From: Corallococcus caeni
GTDB lineage: Bacteria; Myxococcota; Myxococcia; Myxococcales; Myxococcaceae
Length of the DNA stretch: 64,000 nucleotides
NCBI RefSeq assembly: GCF_036245865.1
Contig: NZ_BTTW01000006.1
Span: forward strand, 620,001-684,000
Reading direction: 5' to 3'
Shown: positions 1 through 7,697 of the stretch, one piece after another
Layout: each line of letters starts with the position of its first letter
How positions within the stretch are numbered: position 1 is the first letter of the stretch
Program-made: the position numbers and the translations under genes
Notes under the pieces: generated by a model
Seen by the model: the letters and a program-made list of their open reading frames with translations, nothing else
Told to the model about the DNA's origin: nothing
Databases searched by the model: none

Positions 1-349
1 GGGGCTGCCCGGGGACTTCGCGCGGCCGCACTGGGTGCGCGGCGCGGTGAGCTGGCTGTCGTGGGGCGGCCTGGCGGCGGCGGTGGCGCGCAGGGCCTGG
101 GGGGCCGCCGCCCTGGCGGCGCTGCCCATCGGCTTCTCCGTGTGGAGCCAGCTGCGGCTCCAGCGGGCCTGCCACGGGCCGGACGTGGCGCCCCGGCACT
201 ACTGGGTCCCGGCCGTCCTTCCGCTGCTGGGGGCCGGTGTGGCGCTGTCCGCGCGGCTGTCGCGCCAGGTGGACTGGCGCGGCCGGGGCTACCGGTTGGA
301 TGCGAAGGCGCGCCTGGGTGAAGCCCAGCCGGCCCGGGCCAGCGTGTAG
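1..349 (+). CDS. C-terminal part of a membrane glycosyltransferase-like protein (5' truncated)
   Basis: The reading frame is open from base 2 to the stop at 347-349, so the gene enters from outside the window and only about 115 residues are visible. They hold two hydrophobic stretches (around WLSWGGLAAAV and VPAVLPLLGAGVAL) and end with VDWRGRGYRL. A V-x-WRGR-x-YRL tail close to the C-terminus is usual in membrane-anchored family 2 glycosyltransferases (ceramide glucosyltransferase and HpnI-like). That tail is the only basis for the name, and the catalytic domain is not in view. The last 61 bases overlap the convergent squalene monooxygenase gene tail to tail. Confidence 0.45.
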   Translation, partial: GLPGDFARPHWVRGAVSWLSWGGLAAAVARRAWGAAALAALPIGFSVWSQLRLQRACHGPDVAPRHYWVPAVLPLLGAGVALSARLSRQVDWRGRGYRLDAKARLGEAQPARASV

Positions 350-1698
350 ACGGGACGGCGGACGCGACGATGCAGCCAGCTCCCCACCTGTTCCACCGCG
401 CTCGCCACCGTGCCTCGCAAGGGCGGCCCGGCCGAGCGCAACAGCGGCGCGGCGGACCGGAGGCTGCCCCCGGGGCCGCCGGGCGAGAGCATCGCGGCGA
501 AGGCATGCGCGACGACGCGCAGGTACTCGCGGGCCATCACCCGCATGCGGGGCTCCTCGGAGGAGAGCAGCGCCATGGAGGCCCGCGCGCCGCGAGGGCT
601 GTGCTCCCAGTAGTGCAACAGGCCCATGCGCAAGGCCCGCATGCCCTCGTCCTGTCCGGCGAAGGCGCTGTAGAGCGCGGAGGCCAGCGCGACGCGCGTG
701 CGCTGGGCCGGCCGCCGCGCGTGCGCGTAGTGCTCCAGCGCGCGGGGGATGGGGCCCGGGTGGCGGTGCAGCGACTCCTGGAGGGCGCGGGCATCGTGGA
801 AGGCGGACGCCATGCCGCTCGCGGTGAGCGGATGGCAGCACGCGGCGGCGTCGCCGACGAGCACGGCGCTGCCCATGCAGACGGTCTCCGCCAGCCAGTC
901 GTCGTTGGACGCCATGCGCACGGCGGGCCGCTGCTCCAGCGCCCGCCAGACGGCGTGCCTCAGACTGGAGGGCAGGGCGAGCAGCAGCTCCGGCCTGTCC
1001 CGCAGCGTCTGGACGGTGCTGCCCAGGGGCAGGTCCACCATCACGCGCGCCAGGCCCGGCTGGATGGCGTAGGCCAGCGCATGCACGGCGCCTCCCACGA
1101 ACTGGTGGCCGTGGTCGGGGTGGGTCAGGCAGGCGCTGTCCACGGTCACGCCCAGCATGGTGGAGAGCCGGGTGTGGTGCTCGGCGATGCCCAGCATCCG
1201 CCGCACGGGCGACGCGCGCCCGTCCGCGGCCACCAGCAGCCGGGCGCGCACGGTGTGCTCGGTGCCCGCGTGGGTGTAGCGCAGGCGCACGCCGCGCCCG
1301 TCGTTGTGCTCCACGGCCGTCACGCGGGCCCGGGCGCGCGCGGTGACGCCGCGCCGCCGCGACACCGACTCCAGCAGGGGCTCGGTGAGGGTGGCGTGCT
1401 CGAGCGACAGCCCGGTGACACCCTGGCCGTAGGGCAGGACGAGGGTGCGGGCAGGGGCATGGAAGCGCACCGCGAAGCCCCGCACGGGCTGGGCCTCCCA
1501 GCCGTCCACGACGTCCCCGAAGCCCAGCGCGCGCAGGTCCCGGATGCCGGCGGGGTGGAGCAGCTCGCCCGCGAGCTGTTTGTGCCGGTCCACGCCCGCG
1601 TCGAGCAAGAGGACGGACAACCCCAGCTCGGCGAGCGCCGCCGCCACCGCGCAGCCCGCGGGCCCACCTCCGGCTATCACCACCTCGGCGTCCTCCAC
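289..1698 (-). CDS. squalene monooxygenase (squalene epoxidase)
   Basis: A 469-residue FAD monooxygenase. The N-terminal dinucleotide-binding loop GGGPAG is at residues 10-15, followed by GELLHPAG at 44-51, which resembles the GE(F/L)LQPGG block of squalene epoxidases. A second FAD motif near residue 290 reads VGDAAACCHPLTASGM; the GDA-x(4)-HPLT-x-x-GM pattern is typical of squalene epoxidase rather than of generic aromatic hydroxylases. The expected reaction is squalene plus O2 and reductant to 2,3-oxidosqualene at the membrane. The gene is divergent from squalene synthase and an oxidosqualene cyclase, which supply and consume its substrate and product. The start ATG at 1698 places the FAD loop at the usual distance from the N-terminus. 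Another FAD monooxygenase of the same superfamily is possible, but the neighbours make that unlikely. Confidence 0.85.
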   Translation of the reverse strand: MEDAEVVIAGGGPAGCAVAAALAELGLSVLLLDAGVDRHKQLAGELLHPAGIRDLRALGFGDVVDGWEAQPVRGFAVRFHAPARTLVLPYGQGVTGLSLEHATLTEPLLESVSRRRGVTARARARVTAVEHNDGRGVRLRYTHAGTEHTVRARLLVAADGRASPVRRMLGIAEHHTRLSTMLGVTVDSACLTHPDHGHQFVGGAVHALAYAIQPGLARVMVDLPLGSTVQTLRDRPELLLALPSSLRHAVWRALEQRPAVRMASNDDWLAETVCMGSAVLVGDAAACCHPLTASGMASAFHDARALQESLHRHPGPIPRALEHYAHARRPAQRTRVALASALYSAFAGQDEGMRALRMGLLHYWEHSPRGARASMALLSSEEPRMRVMAREYLRVVAHAFAAMLSPGGPGGSLRSAAPLLRSAGPPLRGTVASAVEQVGSWLHRRVRRPVYTLARAGWASPRRAFASNR

Positions 1699-1784
1699 GT
1701 GGCCTCCGCTCGGTCCCCAGACACCATGTCTGCCATTGACGACTTAGCCATTGATGCGCGGTACCGCACGCAGAGGAGGCAGGC
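1699..1784. promoter_or_regulatory. divergent promoter region of the sterol genes, with direct repeat GCCATTGA
   Basis: These 86 bases separate the divergent squalene monooxygenase and squalene synthase genes and must hold both promoters. GCCATTGA occurs twice as a direct repeat, at 1732-1739 and 1747-1754, with starts 15 bp apart. A TTGACG hexamer overlaps the first copy (1736-1741), but no convincing -10 box follows it. AGGAGG lies just before the synthase ATG. The repeat could be a shared operator; this is inference. Confidence 0.4.
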
Positions 1785-2831
1785 ATGAAGGAGCAGGGAG
1801 CGTCATTCTGTCGCACGCAGCTGCCCCGGGTTTCCCGGACGTTCGCGCTCAACATCCCGCTGTTGCCGGAGCCCCTGGACCTCGCGGTCACGGTGGCCTA
1901 CCTGCTGTGCCGCATCGCGGACACGCTGGAGGACGAGGCCCCCGGCCCCTCCCGGACCGCGCTGCTCGAAGAGCTGGGCACCCTGGTGGCGTTGGCGCCA
2001 GGCTGGGAAGCCCAGGCCCGTTCCTTCGCGCGAAGGGCGCGGCTCGCCCTGCGGGACGAGGCGCCCGCCGAGGAGGCCGAGCTGGTGCTGGAGACCCCGC
2101 GGGTGCTGGAGACCCTGGCCTCGCTCCCCTCCTGGGTGCACCCGCCCATCGCCCGGTGCGTGCGCACCATGACCGGAGGGATGAACCAGATGCAGCGGCT
2201 GCACGGCGGGAGCGGGCAGGTCATGGGGCTGCCCGACCTCCAGGCGACGTTCATGTATTGCTATTACGTGGCCGGCGTCGTGGGCGAGATGCTGACCGGG
2301 CTCTTCATCGCCAGCTCACCCCGGGTCGCCTGGCGCCAGGAAAGCCTCACGCCGCGGGCGCCTGCCTTTGGCCGGGCCCTGCAACTCACCAACATCCTGA
2401 AGGACGTGCGCGAGGACCTGGACCGGGGAAGCTGCTGGCTGCCCAGGGACCGCATGGCCGCGCATGGCCTCACGCCCGCCACGCTGGCCCTGCCGTCCTT
2501 GCGCTCGCATGCGGTGGCGCTGATGGACGAATTGGTGGAGGTGACGCGCCGGGAGCTCGCGGTCGCGCTCGAATACTCCCTGGCCCTTCCCCGCGAGGAG
2601 CCCGGCCTGCGGCTGTTCTGCCTCTACCCGCTCTTCTTCGCGGTCGCGACGCTGGACGCGGTGGAGGGCAACCCTGCGGTGCTCGAACCCGTGCCCGTGA
2701 AGATCCGCCGGGAGACGGTGGAGGCGCTGATGCGGCTCACCCAGGAGCGGGTGGACTCGGATGAAGCGCTGCGGGCGCTCTACGCCCGGTGCGCGCGAGT
2801 GCCCCGGGACGGCCTGGAGGCCCGGCCCTGA
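1785..2831 (+). CDS. sqs: squalene synthase (trans-isoprenyl diphosphate synthase, head-to-head)
   Basis: A 348-residue all-alpha prenyl synthase expected to join two farnesyl diphosphates into squalene. The first aspartate-rich motif is DTLED at residues 46-50, after the characteristic SRTFALNI stretch. Mid-protein YCYYVAGVVGEM (about 158-169) corresponds to the conserved YCyyVAG block. The second aspartate-rich motif LTNILKDVRED (about 200-210) matches the (L/Q)TNIL(K/R)D-x-x-ED signature. Phytoene synthases share the fold, but the eukaryote-like arrangement and the adjacent epoxidase and cyclase favour squalene. The ribosome site AGGAGG lies 6 bases before the ATG. The stop overlaps the cyclase start as TGATG, so the two are probably translationally coupled. 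Confidence 0.85.
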   Translation: MKEQGASFCRTQLPRVSRTFALNIPLLPEPLDLAVTVAYLLCRIADTLEDEAPGPSRTALLEELGTLVALAPGWEAQARSFARRARLALRDEAPAEEAELVLETPRVLETLASLPSWVHPPIARCVRTMTGGMNQMQRLHGGSGQVMGLPDLQATFMYCYYVAGVVGEMLTGLFIASSPRVAWRQESLTPRAPAFGRALQLTNILKDVREDLDRGSCWLPRDRMAAHGLTPATLALPSLRSHAVALMDELVEVTRRELAVALEYSLALPREEPGLRLFCLYPLFFAVATLDAVEGNPAVLEPVPVKIRRETVEALMRLTQERVDSDEALRALYARCARVPRDGLEARP

Positions 2832-4792
2832 TGCGACAGGCGCGCGACGTGCTGGCGCGGACGCAGGAGGCGGATGGCTCCTGGACGGGTGACTACAGCG
2901 GCCCGCTCTTCCTGGCCCCGGTGTACGTGGCCGGGCTGTACGTGATGGGCCGCTCGCCGGACGCGCGCCTCCGGGACGGGCTCGTCGCGTCCATGCGCGC
3001 CCACCAGAACGCGGACGGCGGCTGGGGGCTGGACGTGGAGTCGCCCAGCCTCGTCTTCACGACGGTGCTCACCTACGTCGCACAGCGGTTGCTGGGCGTC
3101 GGCGCGGACGACCCGGGCCTCCTCCGCGCGCGAGCGTGGTTCCTTCCGCGCGGGGGCCCGCTGGGCAGCGCGTCCTGGGGGAAGTTCGTCCTCGCACTGC
3201 TGGGGCTCTACGACTACGCCGGCCTGGCGCCCGTGCCTCCTGAGCTCTGGCTGTTGCCGCGAGCGATGCCGTTCCATCCGTCCCGGCTCTGGTGCCACTG
3301 CCGCATGGTGTACCTGCCCATGGGCTGGCTCTACGGCCGCCGCGCCCGCGCCAGGGAGACGCCGCTGCTGGCCGAGCTGCGGCGCGAGCTGTATCCCCAG
3401 CCCTACGCGGACGTGGATTGGAAGGCGGCGCGCGGCCGGGTGGCCGGGACGGATGCCTACACCCCCCATGGCCTGTTGCTGCGCGCGGTGCACCGGGTGC
3501 TGGGCCTGTACGAGCGCTTCCACTCGAAGCGGCTGCGGGCCCGCGCGCTGGAGGAAGCCCTGGCGTTGATTCGCGGGGAGGACGAGGCGACGCACTTCGT
3601 CTGCATCGGGCCCATCAACAAGGTCTTCAACATGGTGGTGTGGCACGTGCTGCGGCCAGACGGCCCGGAGGTGCGTGCCCACCTGGAGCGCCTGCCGGAC
3701 TACCTCCAGCCGACGGGGGAGGGCATCACGTTCAACGGCTACAACTCCTCGCAGCTCTGGGACACCGCCTTCGCGGTGCAGGCGCTGGTGGCGTCCGGCG
3801 CGACGGCCGGAGCGCGGGACACGCTGGAGCGCGCGGGCCGCTTCCTGGAAGCGCAGCAGGTGCTGGAGGATTCACCGGACGCCGCGCGCCACCACCGGCA
3901 CCCGAGCCGGGGAGGTTGGCCCTTCAGCACGCGCGCGCACGGCTGGCCCATCAGCGATTGCACGGCGGAGGCGCTGAAGGCCTGTCTGTTGTTGGAGCCG
4001 CTGGGGCTCAACCGCGTGCCGCGGGAGCGCCTGGAGCAGGCCGTGGCGTTCATCCTGTCCTTGCAGAACCGGGACGGCGGCTGGGCCACCTACGAGCGCC
4101 AGCGGGGACCGCGCTGGCTGGAGCGGCTCAACCCCTCGGACGTGTTCGCCGGCATCATGGTGGACCCCAGCTACGTGGAGTGCACGTCGGCCTGCGTGCA
4201 GGCGCTGGCCGCGTGGCGCAAGGCGCATCCGCAGGCGCCGGTGGACCGGGCCATCGCGCGGGGCGCGGACTTCCTGCGCCGCCAGCAGCGTCCGGACGGA
4301 AGCTGGGAGGGGGCCTGGGGCGTGTGCTTCAGCTATGGCACGTGGTTCGGCGTCACCGGTCTGGTGGCCGCGGGCGCGAAGGCCTCGGACCCCGCGCTGC
4401 GCCGGGCGGTCGCGTTCCTGGAGGCCCACCAGCGCGAGGACGGCGCGTGGAGTGAAACCGTCCAGGGCTGCCGTGAGCGCCGCTGGGTGGAGGGGCGCAC
4501 CGGCCACGCGGTGACGACGTCCTGGGCCGTGCTGTCCCTGGTGACCGCGGGCGGCGCGGACAGCGACGCCGCGCGCCGGGGCGCGGCGTGGCTCCGTGCG
4601 AGGCAGGGGCCGCGCGGCCAGTGGCCCCAGGAGCCCCTGGCCGGCGTGTTCAACCGCACCTGCGCCATCCACTACGACGCCTACCTGCGCATCTTCCCGC
4701 TGTGGGCGCTGTCGCTCATGGAGGCGGCAGGCGACGGCCTCACGGCGCGCGGAGGCTCAGCGTCCCCAGGTAGTCCATCTTGCCCAGGTTGA
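2831..4792 (+). CDS. osc: oxidosqualene cyclase, predicted cycloartenol-synthase type
   Basis: A 653-residue triterpene cyclase with several QW-type repeats (for example QNADGGWG, QNRDGGWA, QRPDGSWEG). The protonating acid lies in DCTAE at residues 376-380, the signature of oxidosqualene cyclases; squalene-hopene cyclases carry DxDD instead, which is absent. Three product-determining positions of plant cycloartenol synthase (Tyr410, His477, Ile481 in Arabidopsis CAS1) align with Tyr304 in GYNSSQLWDT and with His370 and Ile374 in HGWPISDC. Lanosterol synthases usually carry Thr at the first position and Val at the third. Cycloartenol is therefore the predicted product. It is monotopic membrane-bound by family. 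The ATG at 2831 overlaps the synthase stop (TGATG); a start at 2789 is possible but lies inside the upstream gene. The 3' end overlaps the convergent DUF1993 gene by 53 bp. Confidence 0.9.
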   Translation: MRQARDVLARTQEADGSWTGDYSGPLFLAPVYVAGLYVMGRSPDARLRDGLVASMRAHQNADGGWGLDVESPSLVFTTVLTYVAQRLLGVGADDPGLLRARAWFLPRGGPLGSASWGKFVLALLGLYDYAGLAPVPPELWLLPRAMPFHPSRLWCHCRMVYLPMGWLYGRRARARETPLLAELRRELYPQPYADVDWKAARGRVAGTDAYTPHGLLLRAVHRVLGLYERFHSKRLRARALEEALALIRGEDEATHFVCIGPINKVFNMVVWHVLRPDGPEVRAHLERLPDYLQPTGEGITFNGYNSSQLWDTAFAVQALVASGATAGARDTLERAGRFLEAQQVLEDSPDAARHHRHPSRGGWPFSTRAHGWPISDCTAEALKACLLLEPLGLNRVPRERLEQAVAFILSLQNRDGGWATYERQRGPRWLERLNPSDVFAGIMVDPSYVECTSACVQALAAWRKAHPQAPVDRAIARGADFLRRQQRPDGSWEGAWGVCFSYGTWFGVTGLVAAGAKASDPALRRAVAFLEAHQREDGAWSETVQGCRERRWVEGRTGHAVTTSWAVLSLVTAGGADSDAARRGAAWLRARQGPRGQWPQEPLAGVFNRTCAIHYDAYLRIFPLWALSLMEAAGDGLTARGGSASPGSPSCPG

Positions 4793-5246
4793 CGCCGTTG
4801 TGCCGGAGGAGCGCGTACGCGTGGGTGAGGTGGAAGTAGAAGTTCGGGATGATGTGCTCCTGGAAGTTGTCCGCGCCGCTCATCACCTTGCCCTCCCACC
4901 GGGGATTGGTGATGACGCGGCTGGCCGCGCCCTCGAAGTCCTTCCCGGTGAACGTGTCCAGGTAGGCGATGGTCGACTGGACGCGGGCACGCAGCTCCTC
5001 CAGCGTCTGCTCCGTGTCCGGGTTCGACGGCGCGGCCTTGCCCGTCAACCTCGAGGCCCCCAGCTTCGCGGCGTCACAGGCGATCTGCACCTGCTTGACG
5101 AACGGAAACTGGTCCGGCGCCAGTCGGGAGCTCAGGTACACGTTCGGGTCGAAGGACTTCGCCTTGGCGTAGCCCGCGGCCGCCTCCAGCCACTTGTCGA
5201 GCTGCCCGAGCTGCTTCTTCATCTGCGAAAAGGTCTCGAAGTACAT
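4740..5246 (-). CDS. DUF1993 family protein
   Basis: A 168-residue soluble protein beginning MYFETFSQMKKQLGQLDKW, a typical DUF1993 N-terminus. The C-terminal half contains NFQEHIIPNFYFHLTHAYALLRHNGV, which with an earlier His/Asp pattern recalls the four-helix DinB-like fold to which this family belongs. Function is unknown. The start at 5246 is preferred over upstream codons because family members begin at this point. The 3' end overlaps the end of the oxidosqualene cyclase gene on the other strand, so the two are convergent, and no terminator was seen between them. Confidence 0.8.
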   Translation of the reverse strand: MYFETFSQMKKQLGQLDKWLEAAAGYAKAKSFDPNVYLSSRLAPDQFPFVKQVQIACDAAKLGASRLTGKAAPSNPDTEQTLEELRARVQSTIAYLDTFTGKDFEGAASRVITNPRWEGKVMSGADNFQEHIIPNFYFHLTHAYALLRHNGVNLGKMDYLGTLSLRAP

Positions 5247-5350
5247 GGGCGCGCAAGCTAACGGGGCAGCCATTGCCGCGCGAGCCAATCCGCGGGGCGT
5301 CCGGTCCCTCATCCCGGACGCTCCGCGTCATGCCGCGGTCACGCGTGGCA

Positions 5351-5950
5351 TCAGAAGGTGATGGTCAGGTCGTGCAGCACGGCCGAGCAGCCCGTCTTCG
5401 TCCCCGCCTCGTCGCCCGACGTGTCACCCACGCAGGTGATGTTCTGCACCATGCGCGTGTTCCCGAGGACCTGCGGGAAGGACCAGGCGTCCAGCGAGTG
5501 CCCCGTGTCCGTATACGACCAGGTGAACTCGGCGCCCTTCCAGTAGTCCGCGATGGGCACGAAGGTCGGCGAGACGCTCTGGATGGCAGTCGCCGTGGTG
5601 GCGATGTGGTACCACTGCCCCCCGAAGACATGGGTGTCTCGTCCGCCCGTTTCGTCTCCCCAGATGAACATGCCGACCCACAGCTCGTTGAAGTTGCGCA
5701 CCTCGAACTCGAAGTTGAGGCTCATCAGCGGGCCGTGACCGGCGAAGTCCGCGTCACCTCCCGGAGTCTTCGGCGGGACGTAGAAGGCCAGGGGGAAGTC
5801 GTTGATGGTGATGCTGGACAGGCCCTGCTCCGTGGTGGCCACGGACGGCTCCGCCGGGACCTCCGACGACTCGAGGGTCTCAGGGCCGCCGCAGGCCCCC
5901 AGCAACAGCGCGGCCGCCGGCACGACGTAGGACACGAAGCGATTCAACAT
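5351..5950 (-). CDS. putative lipoprotein, unknown function
   Basis: A 199-residue protein with a clear lipoprotein signal: short basic start, hydrophobic core, and lipobox LLGAC followed by GGPETLESSE. The residue after the lipid cysteine is Gly, so outer-membrane sorting is plausible. The mature part is rich in Trp, Phe and Thr in alternating patterns (for example LNFEFEVRNFNELWVGMF), suggesting a beta-sandwich. Two cysteines near the C-terminus (ITCVGD and TGCSAV) could form a disulfide. No family was recognised. It stands alone between the DUF1993 and rtcB genes on the same strand. Confidence 0.7.
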   Translation of the reverse strand: MLNRFVSYVVPAAALLLGACGGPETLESSEVPAEPSVATTEQGLSSITINDFPLAFYVPPKTPGGDADFAGHGPLMSLNFEFEVRNFNELWVGMFIWGDETGGRDTHVFGGQWYHIATTATAIQSVSPTFVPIADYWKGAEFTWSYTDTGHSLDAWSFPQVLGNTRMVQNITCVGDTSGDEAGTKTGCSAVLHDLTITF

Positions 5951-6093
5951 GGGTGACTCCTGGACGCGGGTGGAAGACGCGCCCAGGAGTACCGGGCTTC
6001 ATGGACAGCCAACATGCCTCTGCCGCCAATGCCTCTCAGCGTGGGATGAAGCGGCCCGCGGCGGGGGTGAGCTGGCCATGGCGGGAATGCCTC

Positions 6094-7518
6094 TCAGGCC
6101 TTGAACGTCATCAGCGGCTTGAGCCGGGCCACCTCCCGGACGATGTCTGCGTCCACCTGCGAGGCGATGACCGGGCCGATGGGCTTGTAGGCGGCGGGGG
6201 CCTCCTCGATGCGGCGCTCGGCCCGCAGCGCGATGCAGTCCACCCCCGTCAGCCCCAGGTCGTCCTCGCGGTGCTTCGCGCCACCCCGCGACATGGAGAA
6301 GCGCGAGTGCGCCCGGCCCGCCCCGTGCGAGGCCGACGCCAGGGCCTTCGCGTTGCCCAGGCCCCGCATCAGGTAGGACGTCGCCCCCATGGAGCCGGGG
6401 ATGATGACCGGCTGGTCCTCCTCGGCCGGGCAGGCCCCCTTGCGCGCCAGCCAGCCGCCTTCCCAGGGCAGGGTGATGTTGTGGGGCACGTCGTAGACGA
6501 GCGGCGCCTCCACGTCCCCGAACAGCTCCCGCAGCGTCTGCCGCACCAGCTCCGCGAGCAGCAGCCGGTTGAGGAAGGCGTAGTTGGCCGCGGTGGCCTC
6601 GGCCCGCAGGTACTCGCGCACCATCGCCGGGTCCGCGAGCGGGAAGATGCCGCTCGCCGGATGCGGAGCCCCCGTGGGCCACGCGGCCCGCGCCCGCTCC
6701 TGCCACGTGCGCCCCACGTGCTTGCCCATGTCCCGCGAGCCGGAGTGCACCATGAACGCGAGCTGCCCCTCACGCACCCCCCAGGCCCACGCGCGCGCGC
6801 GGTCCACCACGGCCTCCACGCGCTGCACCTCGACGAAGTGGTTGCCTCCGCCAATGGTGGCCAGCCCGGGGTCTCGCACCACGCCCTCGCGCCGCAGCCC
6901 GGTGGGCGCCCAGGCCGGGTCGCCTTCCAGCGCACCGCCCAGGTGGACGCGCGCGGATTCGCGGTCCAGCTGGTCCAGCTCCGCACGGGCGGACATGCCC
7001 AGCGGCTGCGCCGCCGTCTCCTGGAGCCAGCCGGGCAGGCCGTCGCGCAGGAGCGCCTCCAGCGCGCGCGAGCCCTGGGCGACGTCGCGGGTGCCGAAGA
7101 AGCAGTGCCCCTTCATCCGCTCGACGAAGGCGTCGCGGCGGGCGAGGAAGGCGTCCACGGGGATGTCCGCGACGTGCAGGCGCATGCCGCAGTTGATGTC
7201 CGTGCCCACGGCACCGGGCACCACCAGTCCCTCCGTGTGGACCACCGACCCGATGGCCACCCCGGAGTCACCCGGATGGAAGTCCGGCGTCGCGCGCACC
7301 TGCTTCACGCGCCCGCCCGTCGGATGATGGAGCGCGGCGAGCGCCGCGAGCTGTTGAAGCGCCTTGCCCTCCACGGGCAGGTCCGGCGGGAGCAGGACCT
7401 CCGCGGGGGGCGCATGGGGATCCGCCTGGAGGCGGACCGTGTAGACACGACCGTCGTAAGCAACATCGAGCCCCTCGCGGGCAAGTGCCCGCAGGAGCCG
7501 GTTGAGTTTCGGCTGCAT
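6094..7518 (-). CDS. rtcB: RtcB family RNA ligase (3'-phosphate/5'-hydroxyl)
   Basis: A 474-residue RtcB homologue, which by family joins RNA 2',3'-cyclic phosphate or 3'-phosphate ends to 5'-OH ends using GTP and Mn2+. Visible motifs are GTDINCGM (about 104-111, metal-binding Asp and Cys), GGGNHFVEVQ, HSGSRDMG, DVPHN, and SASHGAGR near residue 397, holding the histidine that is guanylylated. The frame stays open far upstream into the neighbouring gene, but the ATG at 7518 (MQPKLNRLL) matches family N-termini. No rtcA or rtcR is next to it; the upstream gene on the same strand is a GH15 enzyme 179 bp away, so linkage is uncertain. Confidence 0.9.
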   Translation of the reverse strand: MQPKLNRLLRALAREGLDVAYDGRVYTVRLQADPHAPPAEVLLPPDLPVEGKALQQLAALAALHHPTGGRVKQVRATPDFHPGDSGVAIGSVVHTEGLVVPGAVGTDINCGMRLHVADIPVDAFLARRDAFVERMKGHCFFGTRDVAQGSRALEALLRDGLPGWLQETAAQPLGMSARAELDQLDRESARVHLGGALEGDPAWAPTGLRREGVVRDPGLATIGGGNHFVEVQRVEAVVDRARAWAWGVREGQLAFMVHSGSRDMGKHVGRTWQERARAAWPTGAPHPASGIFPLADPAMVREYLRAEATAANYAFLNRLLLAELVRQTLRELFGDVEAPLVYDVPHNITLPWEGGWLARKGACPAEEDQPVIIPGSMGATSYLMRGLGNAKALASASHGAGRAHSRFSMSRGGAKHREDDLGLTGVDCIALRAERRIEEAPAAYKPIGPVIASQVDADIVREVARLKPLMTFKA

Positions 7519-7697
7519 GACCTTCTCGGAATCTGACCCGGGCGGACCTCGGCCCGGGGGACGTGAGCGATGGATTCGAGACCTCGGGTCAGCAGCCGCG
7601 GTCGGGACGTCGGAGCGTCCGCGCCCGCAGGGACGCCCCGGCCCGCGCTGCCTGACAAAGCCAGGCGGCGGGAAGGGGCGCCACGCAAGCGACACGT

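Noticed and set aside
2831-4792. Squalene-hopene cyclase
   Set aside because: The catalytic motif is DCTAE rather than DxDD, and an epoxidase gene lies beside it, so oxidosqualene is the expected substrate.
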